A stretch of 64,000 bases of DNA from Cupriavidus gilardii (GTDB lineage Bacteria > Pseudomonadota > Gammaproteobacteria > Burkholderiales > Burkholderiaceae): the NCBI RefSeq assembly GCF_013314895.1, contig NZ_JABTYE010000001.1:62001-126000 (forward strand). Reading direction: 5' to 3'. Position numbers and translations under genes: made by a program. This document shows, piece by piece, positions 18,116 to 27,885 of the stretch (its first letter is position 1; each line of letters opens with the position of its first letter). The notes under the pieces are model-generated. The model worked only from the letters and a program-made list of their open reading frames with translations. It was not told the DNA's origin and did no database searches.

Positions 18116-20239
18116 ATGTCGCAACCCCTGACCGATTCGCTGCTGATCGAACTGTTCACCGAAGAGCTGCCGCCGAAGGCGCTGGCACGTCTGGGCGAGG
18201 CCTTCGCCCAAGGCCTGTTTGCCGGCCTGGCCGAGCGCGGCCTGCTCGACGACGGCAGCACGGTGACGCCGTATGCCACGCCGCGGCGCCTTGCCGCGCT
18301 GATCAGCGGCGTGCGCGCCAGTGCGCCGGACCGCGAGCAGCGTGAAAAGGTGCTGCCGGTGTCGGTGGCGCTGGACGCCGCCGGCGAGCCGACCGCGCCG
18401 CTGGCCAAGAAGCTGGCCGCGCTGGCCAAATCGGTCGGTGTCGAGGCAATCGACTGGCAGACGCTGGAGCGCGCCTCCGACGGCAAGGCCGAGGCGCTGT
18501 TCTACCGCTACACCGCGCGCGGCGCGGTGCTGGCCGACGGCCTGCAGGCCGCGCTGGACGAGACTATCGGCAAGCTGCCGATTCCGAAGGTGATGAGCTA
18601 CCAGCGTCCGGACGGCAGCACGGTCCATTTTGTGCGCCCGGCCCACCGGCTGATCGCGCTGCATGGCGACAAGGTCGTGCCGGTCTCGGCGCTCGGGCTG
18701 GCCGCGGGCAACCGCACGCTGGGCCACCGCTTCCTGTCCGCGGGCGAGATCGAAATCCCGCACGCCGAGCGCTACGCCGCGCTGCTCGAGGACCAGGGCA
18801 AGGTGCTGGCCAGCTACGCGCAGCGGCGCGAGCGCATCCGTGACGGGCTGCTGGCCGCCGCCGGCGAAGATCGCGTGATCATGCCCGATGCGCTGCTCGA
18901 CGAGGTCAACGCGCTGGTCGAATGGCCGGTCGTCTACGCCTGCCATTTCGAGGAGGCGTTCCTGGCAGTGCCGCAGGAATGCCTGATCCTGACGATGCAG
19001 ACCAACCAGAAGTACTTCGCGCTGACCGACGCCAACGGCCAGTTGCGCAACCGCTTCCTGATCGTGTCGAACCTGGCCACCGACACGCCGCAGTCGATCA
19101 TCGGCGGCAACGAGCGCGTGGTGCGCCCGCGCCTGGCCGACGCCAGGTTCTTCTTCGACCAGGACCGCAAGAAGACGCTGGCCTCGCGCGTGCCGCAGCT
19201 GGCCAACGTGGTCTATCACAACAAGATCGGCACCCAGCTCGACCGCGTGCAGCGGCTGCAGCAGATCGCCGGCCATATCGCCGATGCGATGGCCGCCGCC
19301 GGCGTGCCGGTCGACAAGGCGGCCGCGATGCGCGGCGCCGAACTGGCCAAGGCCGACCTGCTGACCGATATGGTCGGCGAATTCCCCGAACTGCAGGGCA
19401 CGATGGGCACCTACTACGCCCGCCACGACGACGAGGCCGAAGAGGTCGCGCTGGCCTGCTCCGAACACTACCGCCCGCGCTTTGCCGGCGATGCGCTGCC
19501 GTCGAACTCGGTCAGCATCGCGGTCGCGCTGGCCGACAAGCTGGAGACGCTGGTCGGCATCTGGGGCATCGGCCTGCAGCCGACCGGCGAGAAAGATCCG
19601 TTCGCGCTGCGCCGCCACGCGCTGGGCATTCTGCGCATGCTGATCGAAACGCCGTTGCCGCTGGGCCTCGACGCGCTGCTGGCGCTGACCGAGCAGACCT
19701 TCGCCGGCGTGCCGGCGGTCAAGCCCGCGCGCGAGGACATCACCGATTTCCTGTACGACCGGGTGCGCGGCTACCTGAAGGACAAGGGCTACACCACCAA
19801 CGAAGTCGAGGCGGTGGTCAGCCTGCGTCCGCAGCGGCTCGACGACATCCTCGGCCGCATGGAAGCCGTGCGCACCTTCGCCACGCTGCCCGAGGCGGCG
19901 GCGCTGGCAGCGGCCAACAAGCGGATCACCAATATCCTGCGCAAGAATACCGAGGCCGTGGGCGAGGTGGCGCCCGCGCTGTTCCAGGAAGAGGCCGAAG
20001 GCGCGCTGCATGCCGCCATCGACAACGTGCGGCCCGGCGTCGAGGCGGCCTTTGCCCGCGGCGACTTCACCGCCGCGCTGCGCGATCTGGCCCGGCTGCG
20101 CGACGCGGTCGACCGCTTCTTCGACGGCGTGATGGTGATGGCCGAGGACGCGCGGCTGCGCGCCAACCGCCTGGCCCTGCTGGCCTCGCTGCATGCGCTG
20201 GCCAACCGCGTTGCCGACATTTCGAAGCTGGCCGCTTGA
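18116..20239 (+). CDS. glyS: Glycyl-tRNA synthetase beta subunit
   Basis: Beta chain, 707 residues (E. coli 689), needed for tRNA-Gly recognition. It starts [20 protein letters not shown], the conserved beta-chain opening; an in-frame ATG 36 bp upstream would add a non-conserved 12-residue leader and has no better ribosome-binding site. Landmarks: [50 protein letters not shown]-like [15 protein letters not shown], and the anticodon-binding C-terminal domain ending [11 protein letters not shown]. Complete and intact. Confidence 0.96.
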   Translation: MSQPLTDSLLIELFTEELPPKALARLGEAFAQGLFAGLAERGLLDDGSTVTPYATPRRLAALISGVRASAPDREQREKVLPVSVALDAAGEPTAPLAKKLAALAKSVGVEAIDWQTLERASDGKAEALFYRYTARGAVLADGLQAALDETIGKLPIPKVMSYQRPDGSTVHFVRPAHRLIALHGDKVVPVSALGLAAGNRTLGHRFLSAGEIEIPHAERYAALLEDQGKVLASYAQRRERIRDGLLAAAGEDRVIMPDALLDEVNALVEWPVVYACHFEEAFLAVPQECLILTMQTNQKYFALTDANGQLRNRFLIVSNLATDTPQSIIGGNERVVRPRLADARFFFDQDRKKTLASRVPQLANVVYHNKIGTQLDRVQRLQQIAGHIADAMAAAGVPVDKAAAMRGAELAKADLLTDMVGEFPELQGTMGTYYARHDDEAEEVALACSEHYRPRFAGDALPSNSVSIAVALADKLETLVGIWGIGLQPTGEKDPFALRRHALGILRMLIETPLPLGLDALLALTEQTFAGVPAVKPAREDITDFLYDRVRGYLKDKGYTTNEVEAVVSLRPQRLDDILGRMEAVRTFATLPEAAALAAANKRITNILRKNTEAVGEVAPALFQEEAEGALHAAIDNVRPGVEAAFARGDFTAALRDLARLRDAVDRFFDGVMVMAEDARLRANRLALLASLHALANRVADISKLAA

Positions 20240-20295
20240 CCCGCGCATCGCACTTCGCCAGCCGCACCGACCGTACTCGTTACCGAAGCGCCGCC

Positions 20296-20964
20296 ATGCC
20301 GCAGACACCGCCCAAATTCGTGATCCTGGACCGCGACGGGGTCATCAACCTCGACAGCGACCAGTTCATCAAGACGCCGGACGAATGGATTCCGATCCCC
20401 GGCAGCCTGGAAGCGATCGCCGCGCTGAACGAGGCCGGCTATCGCGTCGTGGTCGCCAGCAACCAGTCGGGCATCGGCCGCGGCCTGTTCGAAATGAGCG
20501 CGCTCAACGCGATGCACGAGAAGATGTACAAGGCGCTGGCCCGCCTCGGCGGCCGCGTCGAGGCGATCTTCTTCTGCCCGCACACCGCGGCCGACGCATG
20601 CGAATGCCGCAAGCCCAAACCCGGCCTGATCCAGCAGGCAGCGCAACGCTTCGGCATCGAACTGCGCGGCGTGCCGATCGTCGGCGATTCGCTGCGCGAC
20701 CTGCAGGCCGGCGTCGCCTTCGGCTGCACGCCGCACCTGGTGCGCACCGGCAAGGGCGAAGCCACGCTGACCAAGGGCGGCCTGCCGCCCGGCACGCTGG
20801 TGCACGACGACCTGCGCGCGTTCTCGCGCTGGCTGCTGGAAGGCGAAGGCTCGCGGCACGGCGCCGCGGCGGCATCGCACGCCGGCGCAGCCGCTTCTGC
20901 TTCGGCCGCGGCCTCGGCCTCGGCCCCCGCTCCGTCACCGGTTGATCCGACGAACCCCCGATGA
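20296..20964 (+). CDS. gmhB: D-glycero-beta-D-manno-heptose 1,7-bisphosphate 7-phosphatase
   Basis: HAD phosphatase of the ADP-heptose pathway for the LPS inner core; 222 residues. HAD motif I is D12-R-D14-G-V, motif II is S-N-Q-S-G (55-59), the zinc-binding loop is C94-x-H96...C102-x-C104, and R-K-P-K-P-G follows directly; motif III is V-G-D-S-L-R-D. The last 35 residues are an Ala/Ser/Pro low-complexity tail beyond the enzyme fold. It starts 56 bp after glyS and overlaps plsC (ATGA). Confidence 0.93.
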   Translation: MPQTPPKFVILDRDGVINLDSDQFIKTPDEWIPIPGSLEAIAALNEAGYRVVVASNQSGIGRGLFEMSALNAMHEKMYKALARLGGRVEAIFFCPHTAADACECRKPKPGLIQQAAQRFGIELRGVPIVGDSLRDLQAGVAFGCTPHLVRTGKGEATLTKGGLPPGTLVHDDLRAFSRWLLEGEGSRHGAAAASHAGAAASASAAASASAPAPSPVDPTNPR

Positions 20965-21713
20965 TCTTTCTCCGCTCCCTGCTGTTCGCGCTGTACCTGC
21001 TGGTGCTGACGCCCCCTTATGCCTGCGCCTGCTTCCTGGCCTTCCCGTTCATGAGCGCCAACCGGCGCTATCGCTTCGTGCGCGGCTGGCCGAAGCTGGT
21101 GATCGGCGCCGCCTGGCTGATCTGCGGCATCCGCTACCGCATCGAAGGCGGCGAGCATCTGCAGGCCATGATCGACAAGCCGGTGGTGCTGCTGTCCAAG
21201 CATCAGTCCGCGTGGGAGACCGTGGCACTGGTGGCGACCATGCCCAAGCCGCTGTGCTTCGTCTTCAAGCGCGAGCTGCTGTTCGTGCCGTTCTTCGGCT
21301 GGGCGCTCGGCATGCTGAAGATGGTCCATATCAACCGCAAGGACGGTTCGCGGGCGTTCGCCTCGGCCGTACGCCAGGGCCGCGAGCGGCTCGCCGAGGG
21401 CGCCTGGATCATCATGTTCCCCGAAGGCACGCGCACGCCGGCCGGCATGGAAAACCCGCGCTACAAGAGCGGCGGTGCACGCCTGGCGGTCGAGACCGGC
21501 GCCTCGGTGATTCCGATCGCGATCAACTCGGGCCGCCTGTGGCCGCGCAACTCCTTCCTGAAGTATCCCGGCACCATCACGATCTCGATCGGCCCCCCGC
21601 TGTCGTCGGCTCACAAGACCGCCGACATGCTGAACCAGGAGGTTGAGCAATGGATCGAGCGCGACATGCGCCGCATCGATCCGGAGAGCTATCTGCGAGG
21701 ACAGCCTGCATGA
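20961..21713 (+). CDS. plsC: 1-acyl-sn-glycerol-3-phosphate acyltransferase (PlsC family)
   Basis: Membrane-bound acyltransferase of phospholipid synthesis, 250 residues. A hydrophobic N-terminal segment (4-30) is followed by the acyltransferase core: motif I S-K-H81-Q-S-A-W-E86, motif II-like E-L-L-F-V-P-F-F-G-W, motif III F-P-E-G-T-R (153-158) and the V-I-P-I-A-I-N-S-G strand. In motif I the usual H-x4-D is H-x4-E, as seen in a subset of lysophospholipid acyltransferases. Overlaps both neighbours by four bases (gmhB and the YgjP-like gene), so all three are translationally coupled. Confidence 0.9.
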   Translation: MIFLRSLLFALYLLVLTPPYACACFLAFPFMSANRRYRFVRGWPKLVIGAAWLICGIRYRIEGGEHLQAMIDKPVVLLSKHQSAWETVALVATMPKPLCFVFKRELLFVPFFGWALGMLKMVHINRKDGSRAFASAVRQGRERLAEGAWIIMFPEGTRTPAGMENPRYKSGGARLAVETGASVIPIAINSGRLWPRNSFLKYPGTITISIGPPLSSAHKTADMLNQEVEQWIERDMRRIDPESYLRGQPA

Positions 21714-22591
21714 AGCCGGCCCGCCGCGCCCCGGAACCCGCAGACGGCCAGATGGAATTGCCGTTGATGGACTCCGGCGCCGGCACCGCCGGCGCCAAGC
21801 CGGCTGCCAGTGCGCTCGATGGCACCACGTCGGCCGGTCCTGCCACGGCGCCCTGGCCGGCGCCCCCGCCCAACGCCAGGCTGCTGCGGCTGGGCGAGCG
21901 AGCGCTCCACTACACGCTGAAGCGTTCGTCCCGGCGCACCATCGGCTTCGTCATCGACGACCGCGGGCTGTCGATCACCGCGCCGCGCTGGGTCACCATC
22001 GCCGACATCGAGGCGGCCATCGCCGAGAAGCAGCGCTGGATCTTCGGCAAGCTGGCCGAATGGCAGCAGCGCGATGCGCAGCGCGTGCTGCCAGCGGTGC
22101 AGTGGCGCGACGGCGCGACCCTGCCTTTTCTGGGCAAGCCGATCACGCTGCGGCTGGACTCGCCGACCGGCACGCTGCTGTTCGATGCCGAGGCGCGCGT
22201 ATTGCACCTGGCGCTGTCCGAGCAGGCCGACGAGCAGCAGATCAAGGACCGCGTGCAGGCCTGGCTGCAGCAACAGGCCAGGCGCCTGCTGGCCGAGCGG
22301 CTGGACATCTACGCGGAAAAGCTCGGCGTGCGCCATCGCGCGTTCGCGCTGAGTTCGGCCAATACCCGCTGGGGCAGCTGCACCTCGGACGGCAAGATCC
22401 GGCTGAGCTGGCGGCTGATGCATTTCCCGCTGTCGGTGATCGACTATGTGGCCGCGCACGAGCTGGCGCACCTGAAGGAAATGAACCACAGCCCGCGCTT
22501 CTGGGACACCGTGGCGTCGATCTTCCCCGAATTCCGCGACGCGCGGGCGCAGTTGCGCAGCCATCCGCCGGAAGCCTTGCCGGCGTTCTGA
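21710..22591 (+). CDS. YgjP-like zinc metallopeptidase (DUF45, M48-related)
   Basis: 293-residue cytoplasmic protein with the gluzincin motif H250-E251-L-A-H254 in V-A-A-H-E-L-A-H-L-K-E-M-N-H-S, preceded by NTRWGSCTSDGKIRLSWRL, both diagnostic of the YgjP/DUF45 family. Biological substrate unknown. The ATG at 21710 overlaps the plsC stop; an in-frame ATG 60 bp upstream lies inside plsC and is less likely. The first 60 residues are Ala/Pro-rich and not conserved. Confidence 0.88.
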   Translation: MKPARRAPEPADGQMELPLMDSGAGTAGAKPAASALDGTTSAGPATAPWPAPPPNARLLRLGERALHYTLKRSSRRTIGFVIDDRGLSITAPRWVTIADIEAAIAEKQRWIFGKLAEWQQRDAQRVLPAVQWRDGATLPFLGKPITLRLDSPTGTLLFDAEARVLHLALSEQADEQQIKDRVQAWLQQQARRLLAERLDIYAEKLGVRHRAFALSSANTRWGSCTSDGKIRLSWRLMHFPLSVIDYVAAHELAHLKEMNHSPRFWDTVASIFPEFRDARAQLRSHPPEALPAF

Positions 22592-22758
22592 GGCGGCAAC
22601 CCGCCGTCGCTGCGGCGGGCGTTGCAGGTCCGCACGATCCCCGCCGCGGCGGATCGATCCGCCGATCCGTTCTACACTAACGCCTTTCCGGCAGTACCCC
22701 GCAGTACCGCGCGGTTACTCACAGGACGTTAAAAAACACACCCCAACAGAGGCTTACC

Positions 22759-23166
22759 ATGCGACTTCTCCACGCCATGCTCCGTGTCGGCGACCTGCAA
22801 CGCTCGATCGACTTCTACACCCGCGTGCTCGGCATGCAGCTGCTGCGCGAGAGCGACAACCCCGAGTACAAGTACAAGCTCGCCTTCGTCGGCTACGGTC
22901 CCGAGAGCGAAACCGCCGTGCTTGAACTGACCTACAACTACGGCGTCGACAAGTACGAGATGGGCACGGCCTACGGCCATATCGCGCTGGAAACGGACGA
23001 CGCGGCGGCCGCCTGCGAGCGCATCCGCGCCGCCGGCGGCAAGGTCACGCGCGAGGCCGGTCCCGTGAAGGGCGGCACCACCGTGATCGCCTTCGTCGAA
23101 GACCCGGACGGCTACAAGATCGAGCTGATCGAGCGCAACTCCACGCGCGACGCCAGCCGGCCGTAA
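22759..23166 (+). CDS. gloA: Lactoylglutathione lyase (glyoxalase I)
   Basis: Cytoplasmic detoxification enzyme of 135 residues that isomerises the methylglyoxal-glutathione adduct. All four metal ligands are at the E. coli positions: H5, E56, H74, E122. The core motifs H-x2-L-R-V-x-D-L-x-R-S-I-D-F-Y and [12 protein letters not shown] are present. It has the Ni/Co-type bacterial length. A separate gene with its own ribosome-binding site (AGAGG) and a 167-bp leader; the ankyrin gene converges on it 18 bp downstream. Confidence 0.96.
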   Translation: MRLLHAMLRVGDLQRSIDFYTRVLGMQLLRESDNPEYKYKLAFVGYGPESETAVLELTYNYGVDKYEMGTAYGHIALETDDAAAACERIRAAGGKVTREAGPVKGGTTVIAFVEDPDGYKIELIERNSTRDASRP

Positions 23167-23184
23167 GCGTGCTCGCCGGCGTCC

Positions 23185-24294
23185 TCAAAGGATCGTGCAA
23201 CGGCTCTCCTGCCTTGCCGGCCGGGGGACATGGCCCTGGAGCGGATGGTAGGCGCCGGCATCGCACAGCGCCTTGACGAGGTCCGGCCGGCGCGCCACCG
23301 CTGCCATCATCATCGGCGTGGTACCGAACTCGTCGGCAGGATCGGGCCAGGCACCGGCGGCCAGCAACTGCTGCACGAACGTCAGCTGGCCTGTCCCGAC
23401 GGCCAGATGCAGCGCGGTGACGCCGAGCGGCCCCTGTACATCGAGCGGGACGCCGTGCAGCAGCAAGCGCGCAAACGGCGCGCCTGCTCGGAGCGCAACG
23501 GTGGTCATCAACGGCGTGAGGCCAAGCATGGCATCCGGCCGTTCGAGCACGATGCGATTGTCGACCGCCGCGGCCAGGTCGATGATGTTGCAAGCCATGC
23601 GCGGCGCGTTGTAGTGCAAGGCCATCTGCAGCAGATCCATGCCGTCCGCCAGCGGCATATCGAGACTCCAGCCGCCGGTGGTGACCAGATGCCGCGCCGC
23701 GGCCGCATCGTCGGCATCGATGGCGGCCAGCAGGCTTTTGCGGAATCCGTCCATCCAGTCGACCAGAGCCGCTTCGAGCTTCGGCAGGATTACCGCAAGC
23801 CCGGACGCCGGTGCGCCTCCCACATCCCTGCCCAGCTCCAGCGCGGTCCTGCCTTGCCGATTGGGCTTGCCCAGGGCGCCGATGCCGATGCCGTCGCCGA
23901 ACCAGCGCCCGTGGTCGAGCAGCGACTCCACCACGGCCGGCATGGTCGGGCGCATGGACAGGGCCAGGTGCATGCAGGTATTGCCGTCGTCATTGGCGAT
24001 GGCGGGATCGGCCCGGCGGGCGAGCAGCGTGTCGATCAGGCGGGGTTCGCAACGCGCCAGGATCGCGGCGTGCAAGGGCGTGTTGCCGAGTTCGTCGCGC
24101 CAGCGCACCGCGGTGGGGTCGCGCTCGAGCAACGCGTGCACCGCGGGGCCATCGTGGTGCCGCAGCGCCAGCGTCAGCTCTCGGCCAATCTCGCGGCCGC
24201 GGGGAGCACTTGCGCCCCAGAAGCCGTGGACGGCGTCAGGGACGGGGCCGAGGTGGAACAGCGGTGCGGGGGTCGTAGTGCGGCGTGCATGCAT
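23185..24294 (-). CDS. Ankyrin-repeat protein with C-terminal CaaX-like tetrapeptide
   Basis: 369 residues, no signal peptide or membrane segment. At least five ankyrin-type repeats are visible: G-N-T-P-L-H-A-A-I-L (69-78), G-N-T-C-M-H-L-A-L-S (105 on), G-R-T-A-L-E-L-G, then in the second half G-L-T-P-L-M-T-T-V-A-L-R, G-V-T-A-L-H-L-A-V-G-T-G-Q and G-T-T-P-M-M-M-A-A-V-A-R. Such repeats mediate protein binding. The last residues are R-C-T-I-L; a cysteine four from the end followed by T-I-L has the form of a eukaryotic prenylation signal. Located 121 bp downstream of rsmA on the same strand, possibly the end of the lptD operon. Function unknown. Confidence 0.85.
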   Translation of the reverse strand: MHARRTTTPAPLFHLGPVPDAVHGFWGASAPRGREIGRELTLALRHHDGPAVHALLERDPTAVRWRDELGNTPLHAAILARCEPRLIDTLLARRADPAIANDDGNTCMHLALSMRPTMPAVVESLLDHGRWFGDGIGIGALGKPNRQGRTALELGRDVGGAPASGLAVILPKLEAALVDWMDGFRKSLLAAIDADDAAAARHLVTTGGWSLDMPLADGMDLLQMALHYNAPRMACNIIDLAAAVDNRIVLERPDAMLGLTPLMTTVALRAGAPFARLLLHGVPLDVQGPLGVTALHLAVGTGQLTFVQQLLAAGAWPDPADEFGTTPMMMAAVARRPDLVKALCDAGAYHPLQGHVPRPARQESRCTIL

Positions 24295-24414
24295 GCTTGC
24301 GCTCCTTGGCGGTTGAGAGATCGCGACGCGGCCTCGGCCCGTCGCGGCGCGATTCTCATCCGCGCCGGAAGGCGCGCTTTAGCATTCGGGTGGGGTTCTT
24401 TCGCAGGCGGTAGT

Positions 24415-25227
24415 TCAGGCGCCGATGCGATTGGCCAGTTCGACGTATTCGGCCACCGGCACCTCTTCGGCACGGCGGCCCAGATCGAAGCCGATCGCAT
24501 CGAAGTCGACGTGATCGCGCAGCATCGACAGCGTGTTGCGCAACACCTTGCGGCGCTGCGAAAACGCGGCGGTGACCAGATCGCCGAGCACCGTCATGTC
24601 GCAGGCGGCGTACGGCGAGCGCAGCCGGCCGTCTTCCTGGCGCGGCCAGGGAATCATGCGGACCACGGCGGAATCGACCTTCGGCGGCGGATTGAATGAT
24701 TCCGGCGGCACGTCGAGCACGTACTCCATGTGGTACCGCACCTGCAGCATGATCGACAGCCGGCCGAAGGCCTTGCTGCCCGGCTCGGCCACCATCCGCT
24801 CGACCACTTCCTTCTGCAGCATGAAATGCTGGTCGCGCACGTGGTCGGCGAACTCCATCAGATGGAACAGCAGCGGGCTGGAGATGTTGTACGGCAGATT
24901 GCCGACGATGCGCAGCGGCCGCCCCGGCTGCTTCAGTTCGTCGAAGTCGAAGGCAAGCGCATCGCCCGCGTGGATCGTCATGCGGTCGCCGTAGCGGCGC
25001 CGCAGCCGTTCGACCAGATCGCGGTCCAGTTCGACCACGTGCAGATGATCGAGCCGCTCCAGCAGCGGCTCGGTCAGGGCGCCCAGGCCCGGCCCGATTT
25101 CGACGACGAGGTCGCCGGCCTGCGGGTCGATGGCATTGACGATGCCATGAATGATGCTGTCGTCGACCAGGAAGTTCTGGCCGAATCGCTTGCGGGCCGT
25201 ATGGCCCTGGTGCACATGGGAACGCAT
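24415..25227 (-). CDS. rsmA: 16S rRNA (adenine1518/1519-N6)-dimethyltransferase RsmA (KsgA)
   Basis: 270-residue SAM-dependent enzyme dimethylating two adjacent adenines in the 3' helix of 16S rRNA late in 30S assembly. Motifs: [11 protein letters not shown] (N-terminal signature), [11 protein letters not shown] (motif I), [13 protein letters not shown] (catalytic motif IV) and [14 protein letters not shown]. Length matches E. coli KsgA (273). Nine bases separate it from pdxA, giving the classic lptD-surA-pdxA-rsmA order. Confidence 0.97.
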   Translation of the reverse strand: MRSHVHQGHTARKRFGQNFLVDDSIIHGIVNAIDPQAGDLVVEIGPGLGALTEPLLERLDHLHVVELDRDLVERLRRRYGDRMTIHAGDALAFDFDELKQPGRPLRIVGNLPYNISSPLLFHLMEFADHVRDQHFMLQKEVVERMVAEPGSKAFGRLSIMLQVRYHMEYVLDVPPESFNPPPKVDSAVVRMIPWPRQEDGRLRSPYAACDMTVLGDLVTAAFSQRRKVLRNTLSMLRDHVDFDAIGFDLGRRAEEVPVAEYVELANRIGA

Positions 25228-25236
25228 GATGTCTCT

Positions 25237-26337
25237 TCAGTGTCCGGCCGGCGGGGCGCCCTGCAGGCGTCCCTCGGCATGGCCGGCCATGCCGATCGCG
25301 CAGCGGATCGCCTCGATCATGCTGCCGTGCTCGGCGCGACCGCTGGCGGCCAGATCGAGCGCGGTGCCGTGGTCGACCGAGGTGCGGATGAACGGCAGGC
25401 CGAGCGTGATGTTGACACCATGGCCGAAGGTGCCGTATTTCAGCGGCGCCAGGCCTTGATCATGGTACATCGCCAGCACGCAGTCGGCATCGCGCAGCAG
25501 CCGGGGCTGGAACAGCGTGTCGGCCGGATAGGGACCGCGCGCGTCGATGCCGGCATCGCGCGCCTGCGCCAGCGCCGGCGCGATGACGTCGATCTCCTCG
25601 CGGCCAAGGTGCCCGCTCTCGCCCGCGTGGGGGTTCAGGCCGGTCACCAGGATGCGGGGTCGGGCCAGGCCGAAGCGGTGCCGCAGGTCGCGCTCGACGA
25701 TGGTCAACGTCTCGACCAGCATCGGCACGTTCAGCGCATCGGGCACCGCGCGCAGCGGCAAGTGGGTGGTGGCCAGCGCCACCCGCAGCATCGCATTGCC
25801 GTGCGCGGGCTGCGGCCCGGCCAGCATCATCACGACGCGCGACACGCCGGCCCGTTCGGCCAGATATTCGGTATGGCCGGTGAACGGCACGCCGGCGTCA
25901 TTGATCGTGCTCTTTTGCACCGGCGCGGTGACGACCGCCGCATAGCGGGCGGCCTGCCCCGGTTCGGCCAGCAGGCCGGCCAGCGCCGCGTCGAGCAGGC
26001 TCAGGACATAGCGGCCGTTGCGCGCGTCGAGCACGCCGGGCGCACACGAAGCCGCCAGGGGGATGTCCTCGACCACCGCCTCGCCCGCGTCGAGCTTGCG
26101 CTGCCACGCCTGCGCCAATCCGAGCGCGGCGGCGCGCTCGGCCAGCAGCCGCGCATCGCCCAGTACATGAAAGCTCGGACCCGCCTGCCCGCCGGCGAGC
26201 TCCAGCACCGCGCGGACCGTGATGTCCGGGCCGATGCCGGCCGGCTCGCCGGTCGTGATCGCGATCGGCAGCCGCAGCGGCAAGGCCGAAGGCGATGGCA
26301 CGGGCTGGGCAGAGGATGTGGCAGACGGCGCGGTCAT
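25237..26337 (-). CDS. pdxA: 4-hydroxythreonine-4-phosphate dehydrogenase
   Basis: NAD-dependent enzyme of pyridoxal phosphate synthesis, 366 residues. Readable landmarks: [13 protein letters not shown] (29-41), [21 protein letters not shown] with a metal-binding His, [15 protein letters not shown], and [12 protein letters not shown] followed by G-V-N-I-T-L-G-L-P. The 20-residue Ser/Pro-rich N-terminus exceeds the E. coli enzyme. Lies 33 bp after surA in the same operon. Confidence 0.96.
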   Translation of the reverse strand: MTAPSATSSAQPVPSPSALPLRLPIAITTGEPAGIGPDITVRAVLELAGGQAGPSFHVLGDARLLAERAAALGLAQAWQRKLDAGEAVVEDIPLAASCAPGVLDARNGRYVLSLLDAALAGLLAEPGQAARYAAVVTAPVQKSTINDAGVPFTGHTEYLAERAGVSRVVMMLAGPQPAHGNAMLRVALATTHLPLRAVPDALNVPMLVETLTIVERDLRHRFGLARPRILVTGLNPHAGESGHLGREEIDVIAPALAQARDAGIDARGPYPADTLFQPRLLRDADCVLAMYHDQGLAPLKYGTFGHGVNITLGLPFIRTSVDHGTALDLAASGRAEHGSMIEAIRCAIGMAGHAEGRLQGAPPAGH

Positions 26338-26370
26338 CGTGGTGGCGAAACGGTGCCCTTGGCGGGCCCC

Positions 26371-27879
26371 TTAGCGGGTGGCCTCGCGGTTGGTCCGGTA
26401 TTCGACATAAGCGGCCTCGCGCAGCTGGCGCAGCCAGTCCTCGTAGGCCGCGCGCAGCTTCTGCTCGCGCACCTCGGCGCGGGCGAAGTCGCGCTGCTTC
26501 TCCGGCGAAACCTCGACCTCGCGGCGATTTTCGACCTGGATCAGATGCACGCCGAACTGGCTGGTGACCGGCTCGGATACTTCGCCCGGACGCAGCCGGT
26601 TCATCGCCTGCTCGAACTCGGGCACCAGCTCGCCCGGCGACACCCAGCCGAGCTCGCCGCCGTTCTGCGCCGAGCCATCCTGCGAATAACGCTTGGCGAT
26701 ATCGGCGAACTTGGTGCCGTGCTGGATGCGATCGCGCAGCGTCGACAGTTGGCGGCGCGCTTCGGCCTCGGGCATGTTGGGACCGGTGCGGATCAGGATA
26801 TGGCGGACCTGGGTCTGCGTGATGCGGCTCGGCGCGACATCGCCGCCCGCGGGCGCGGTGCGCTTGCCGGCGAGCTTGAGCACATGGAAACCGGCCGGGC
26901 TCTCGACGACCTCGGGCACCACCTTGCCCGGCTGCAGGTCGAGCACCGCGTTGGCGAACTGCGCCGGCAGGCGGCCGATCTCGCGATAGCCGAGCGAGCC
27001 GCCCTTGGCACCCTCGGCGCCGTCGGAATTGTTCTGCGCCAGTTGCGCGAAGTCGGCGCCGCCCTGGGCCTGCTTCAGCAACCCTTCGGCCTTGGCGCGC
27101 AGCTGCGCCTTCTGCGCCTCGCTGGCGTCTTCGGGCACGCGCACGAAGATCTGGGCCACGTCGTACTGCGGCTCGCCGGTCGGCGCGGCGCCGCTGCGTG
27201 CCGCGCGCGCGGCCAGATAGTTGTCGATCTCGCCGTCGAACACCTGGACCTTGGAGTCGACCTCGCGCTCGCGCAGCCGGATCACCTGCACCTGCTTGCG
27301 CAGCTCGCTGCGGTACTTGTCCCAGGTCATGCCGCTGCGGTCGACCTGCGCCCGCAGATCGGCGACGCTGATGCGGTTCTGCTGCGCGACCGACTCGATC
27401 GCCCGGTCAACTTCCTGATCGGTCACGCGGATGCCGGCGTCCTGCGCGGCCTGGGTCTGCACGCGCTCCATCACCAGCCGTTCCAGCACTTCGCCGAGCA
27501 GCTCCTCGCGCGGCGGAATCGGCCGGCCGGCCCCGCGCAGCTGGTTCTCAATCTCGTCGGCGCTGTCGAGCAGCTCGCGCCGCGTGATCACGGTGTTGTT
27601 GACGATCGCCACCACTTCGTCGACCAGCTGCGAGCGGCCGGTACGCTGCCCCGAGCCGAGGCGCGGCTGGGTCGGCGCGGTCGGCGGCGTGGCCTGCGAA
27701 CCTTGCGGCACAAAGATGCCGCTGGGGCGCTGCCCCGAACCGGCGTTACCGGGCGCCTTCAGCTGCGCGGCCGCCGGGACGGCCACGCAGGCGAGCAATG
27801 CCGACAGCACGATGCCGCGCGAACGCCGCGACGAAGCCGCGGCAACGGAAAATACAGAGACTGCTTGACGCTTCATCAT
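26371..27879 (-). CDS. surA: Periplasmic chaperone and peptidyl-prolyl isomerase SurA
   Basis: Chaperone that escorts outer-membrane proteins, including LptD encoded just upstream, to the BAM complex; 502 residues against 428 in E. coli. Layout: signal peptide of about 38 residues ending V-P-A-A-A, a Pro/Gly/Gln-rich linker (40-80), SurA N-domain (L-V-D-E-V-V-A-I-V-N-N-T-V-I-T), then two parvulin domains (about 225-325 with G-G-S-L-G-Y-R-E, and about 345-445 with GGELGWVSPGELVPEFEQA). Starts six bases after the lptD stop. The start is either of two adjacent ATGs. Confidence 0.95.
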   Translation of the reverse strand: MMKRQAVSVFSVAAASSRRSRGIVLSALLACVAVPAAAQLKAPGNAGSGQRPSGIFVPQGSQATPPTAPTQPRLGSGQRTGRSQLVDEVVAIVNNTVITRRELLDSADEIENQLRGAGRPIPPREELLGEVLERLVMERVQTQAAQDAGIRVTDQEVDRAIESVAQQNRISVADLRAQVDRSGMTWDKYRSELRKQVQVIRLREREVDSKVQVFDGEIDNYLAARAARSGAAPTGEPQYDVAQIFVRVPEDASEAQKAQLRAKAEGLLKQAQGGADFAQLAQNNSDGAEGAKGGSLGYREIGRLPAQFANAVLDLQPGKVVPEVVESPAGFHVLKLAGKRTAPAGGDVAPSRITQTQVRHILIRTGPNMPEAEARRQLSTLRDRIQHGTKFADIAKRYSQDGSAQNGGELGWVSPGELVPEFEQAMNRLRPGEVSEPVTSQFGVHLIQVENRREVEVSPEKQRDFARAEVREQKLRAAYEDWLRQLREAAYVEYRTNREATR

Positions 27880-27885
27880 GGTCCG

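Noticed and set aside
17939-20308. Minus-strand frame of nearly 790 codons opposite glyS
   Set aside because: Shadow of glyS; composition biased to Arg, Gln, Gly and no start signal.
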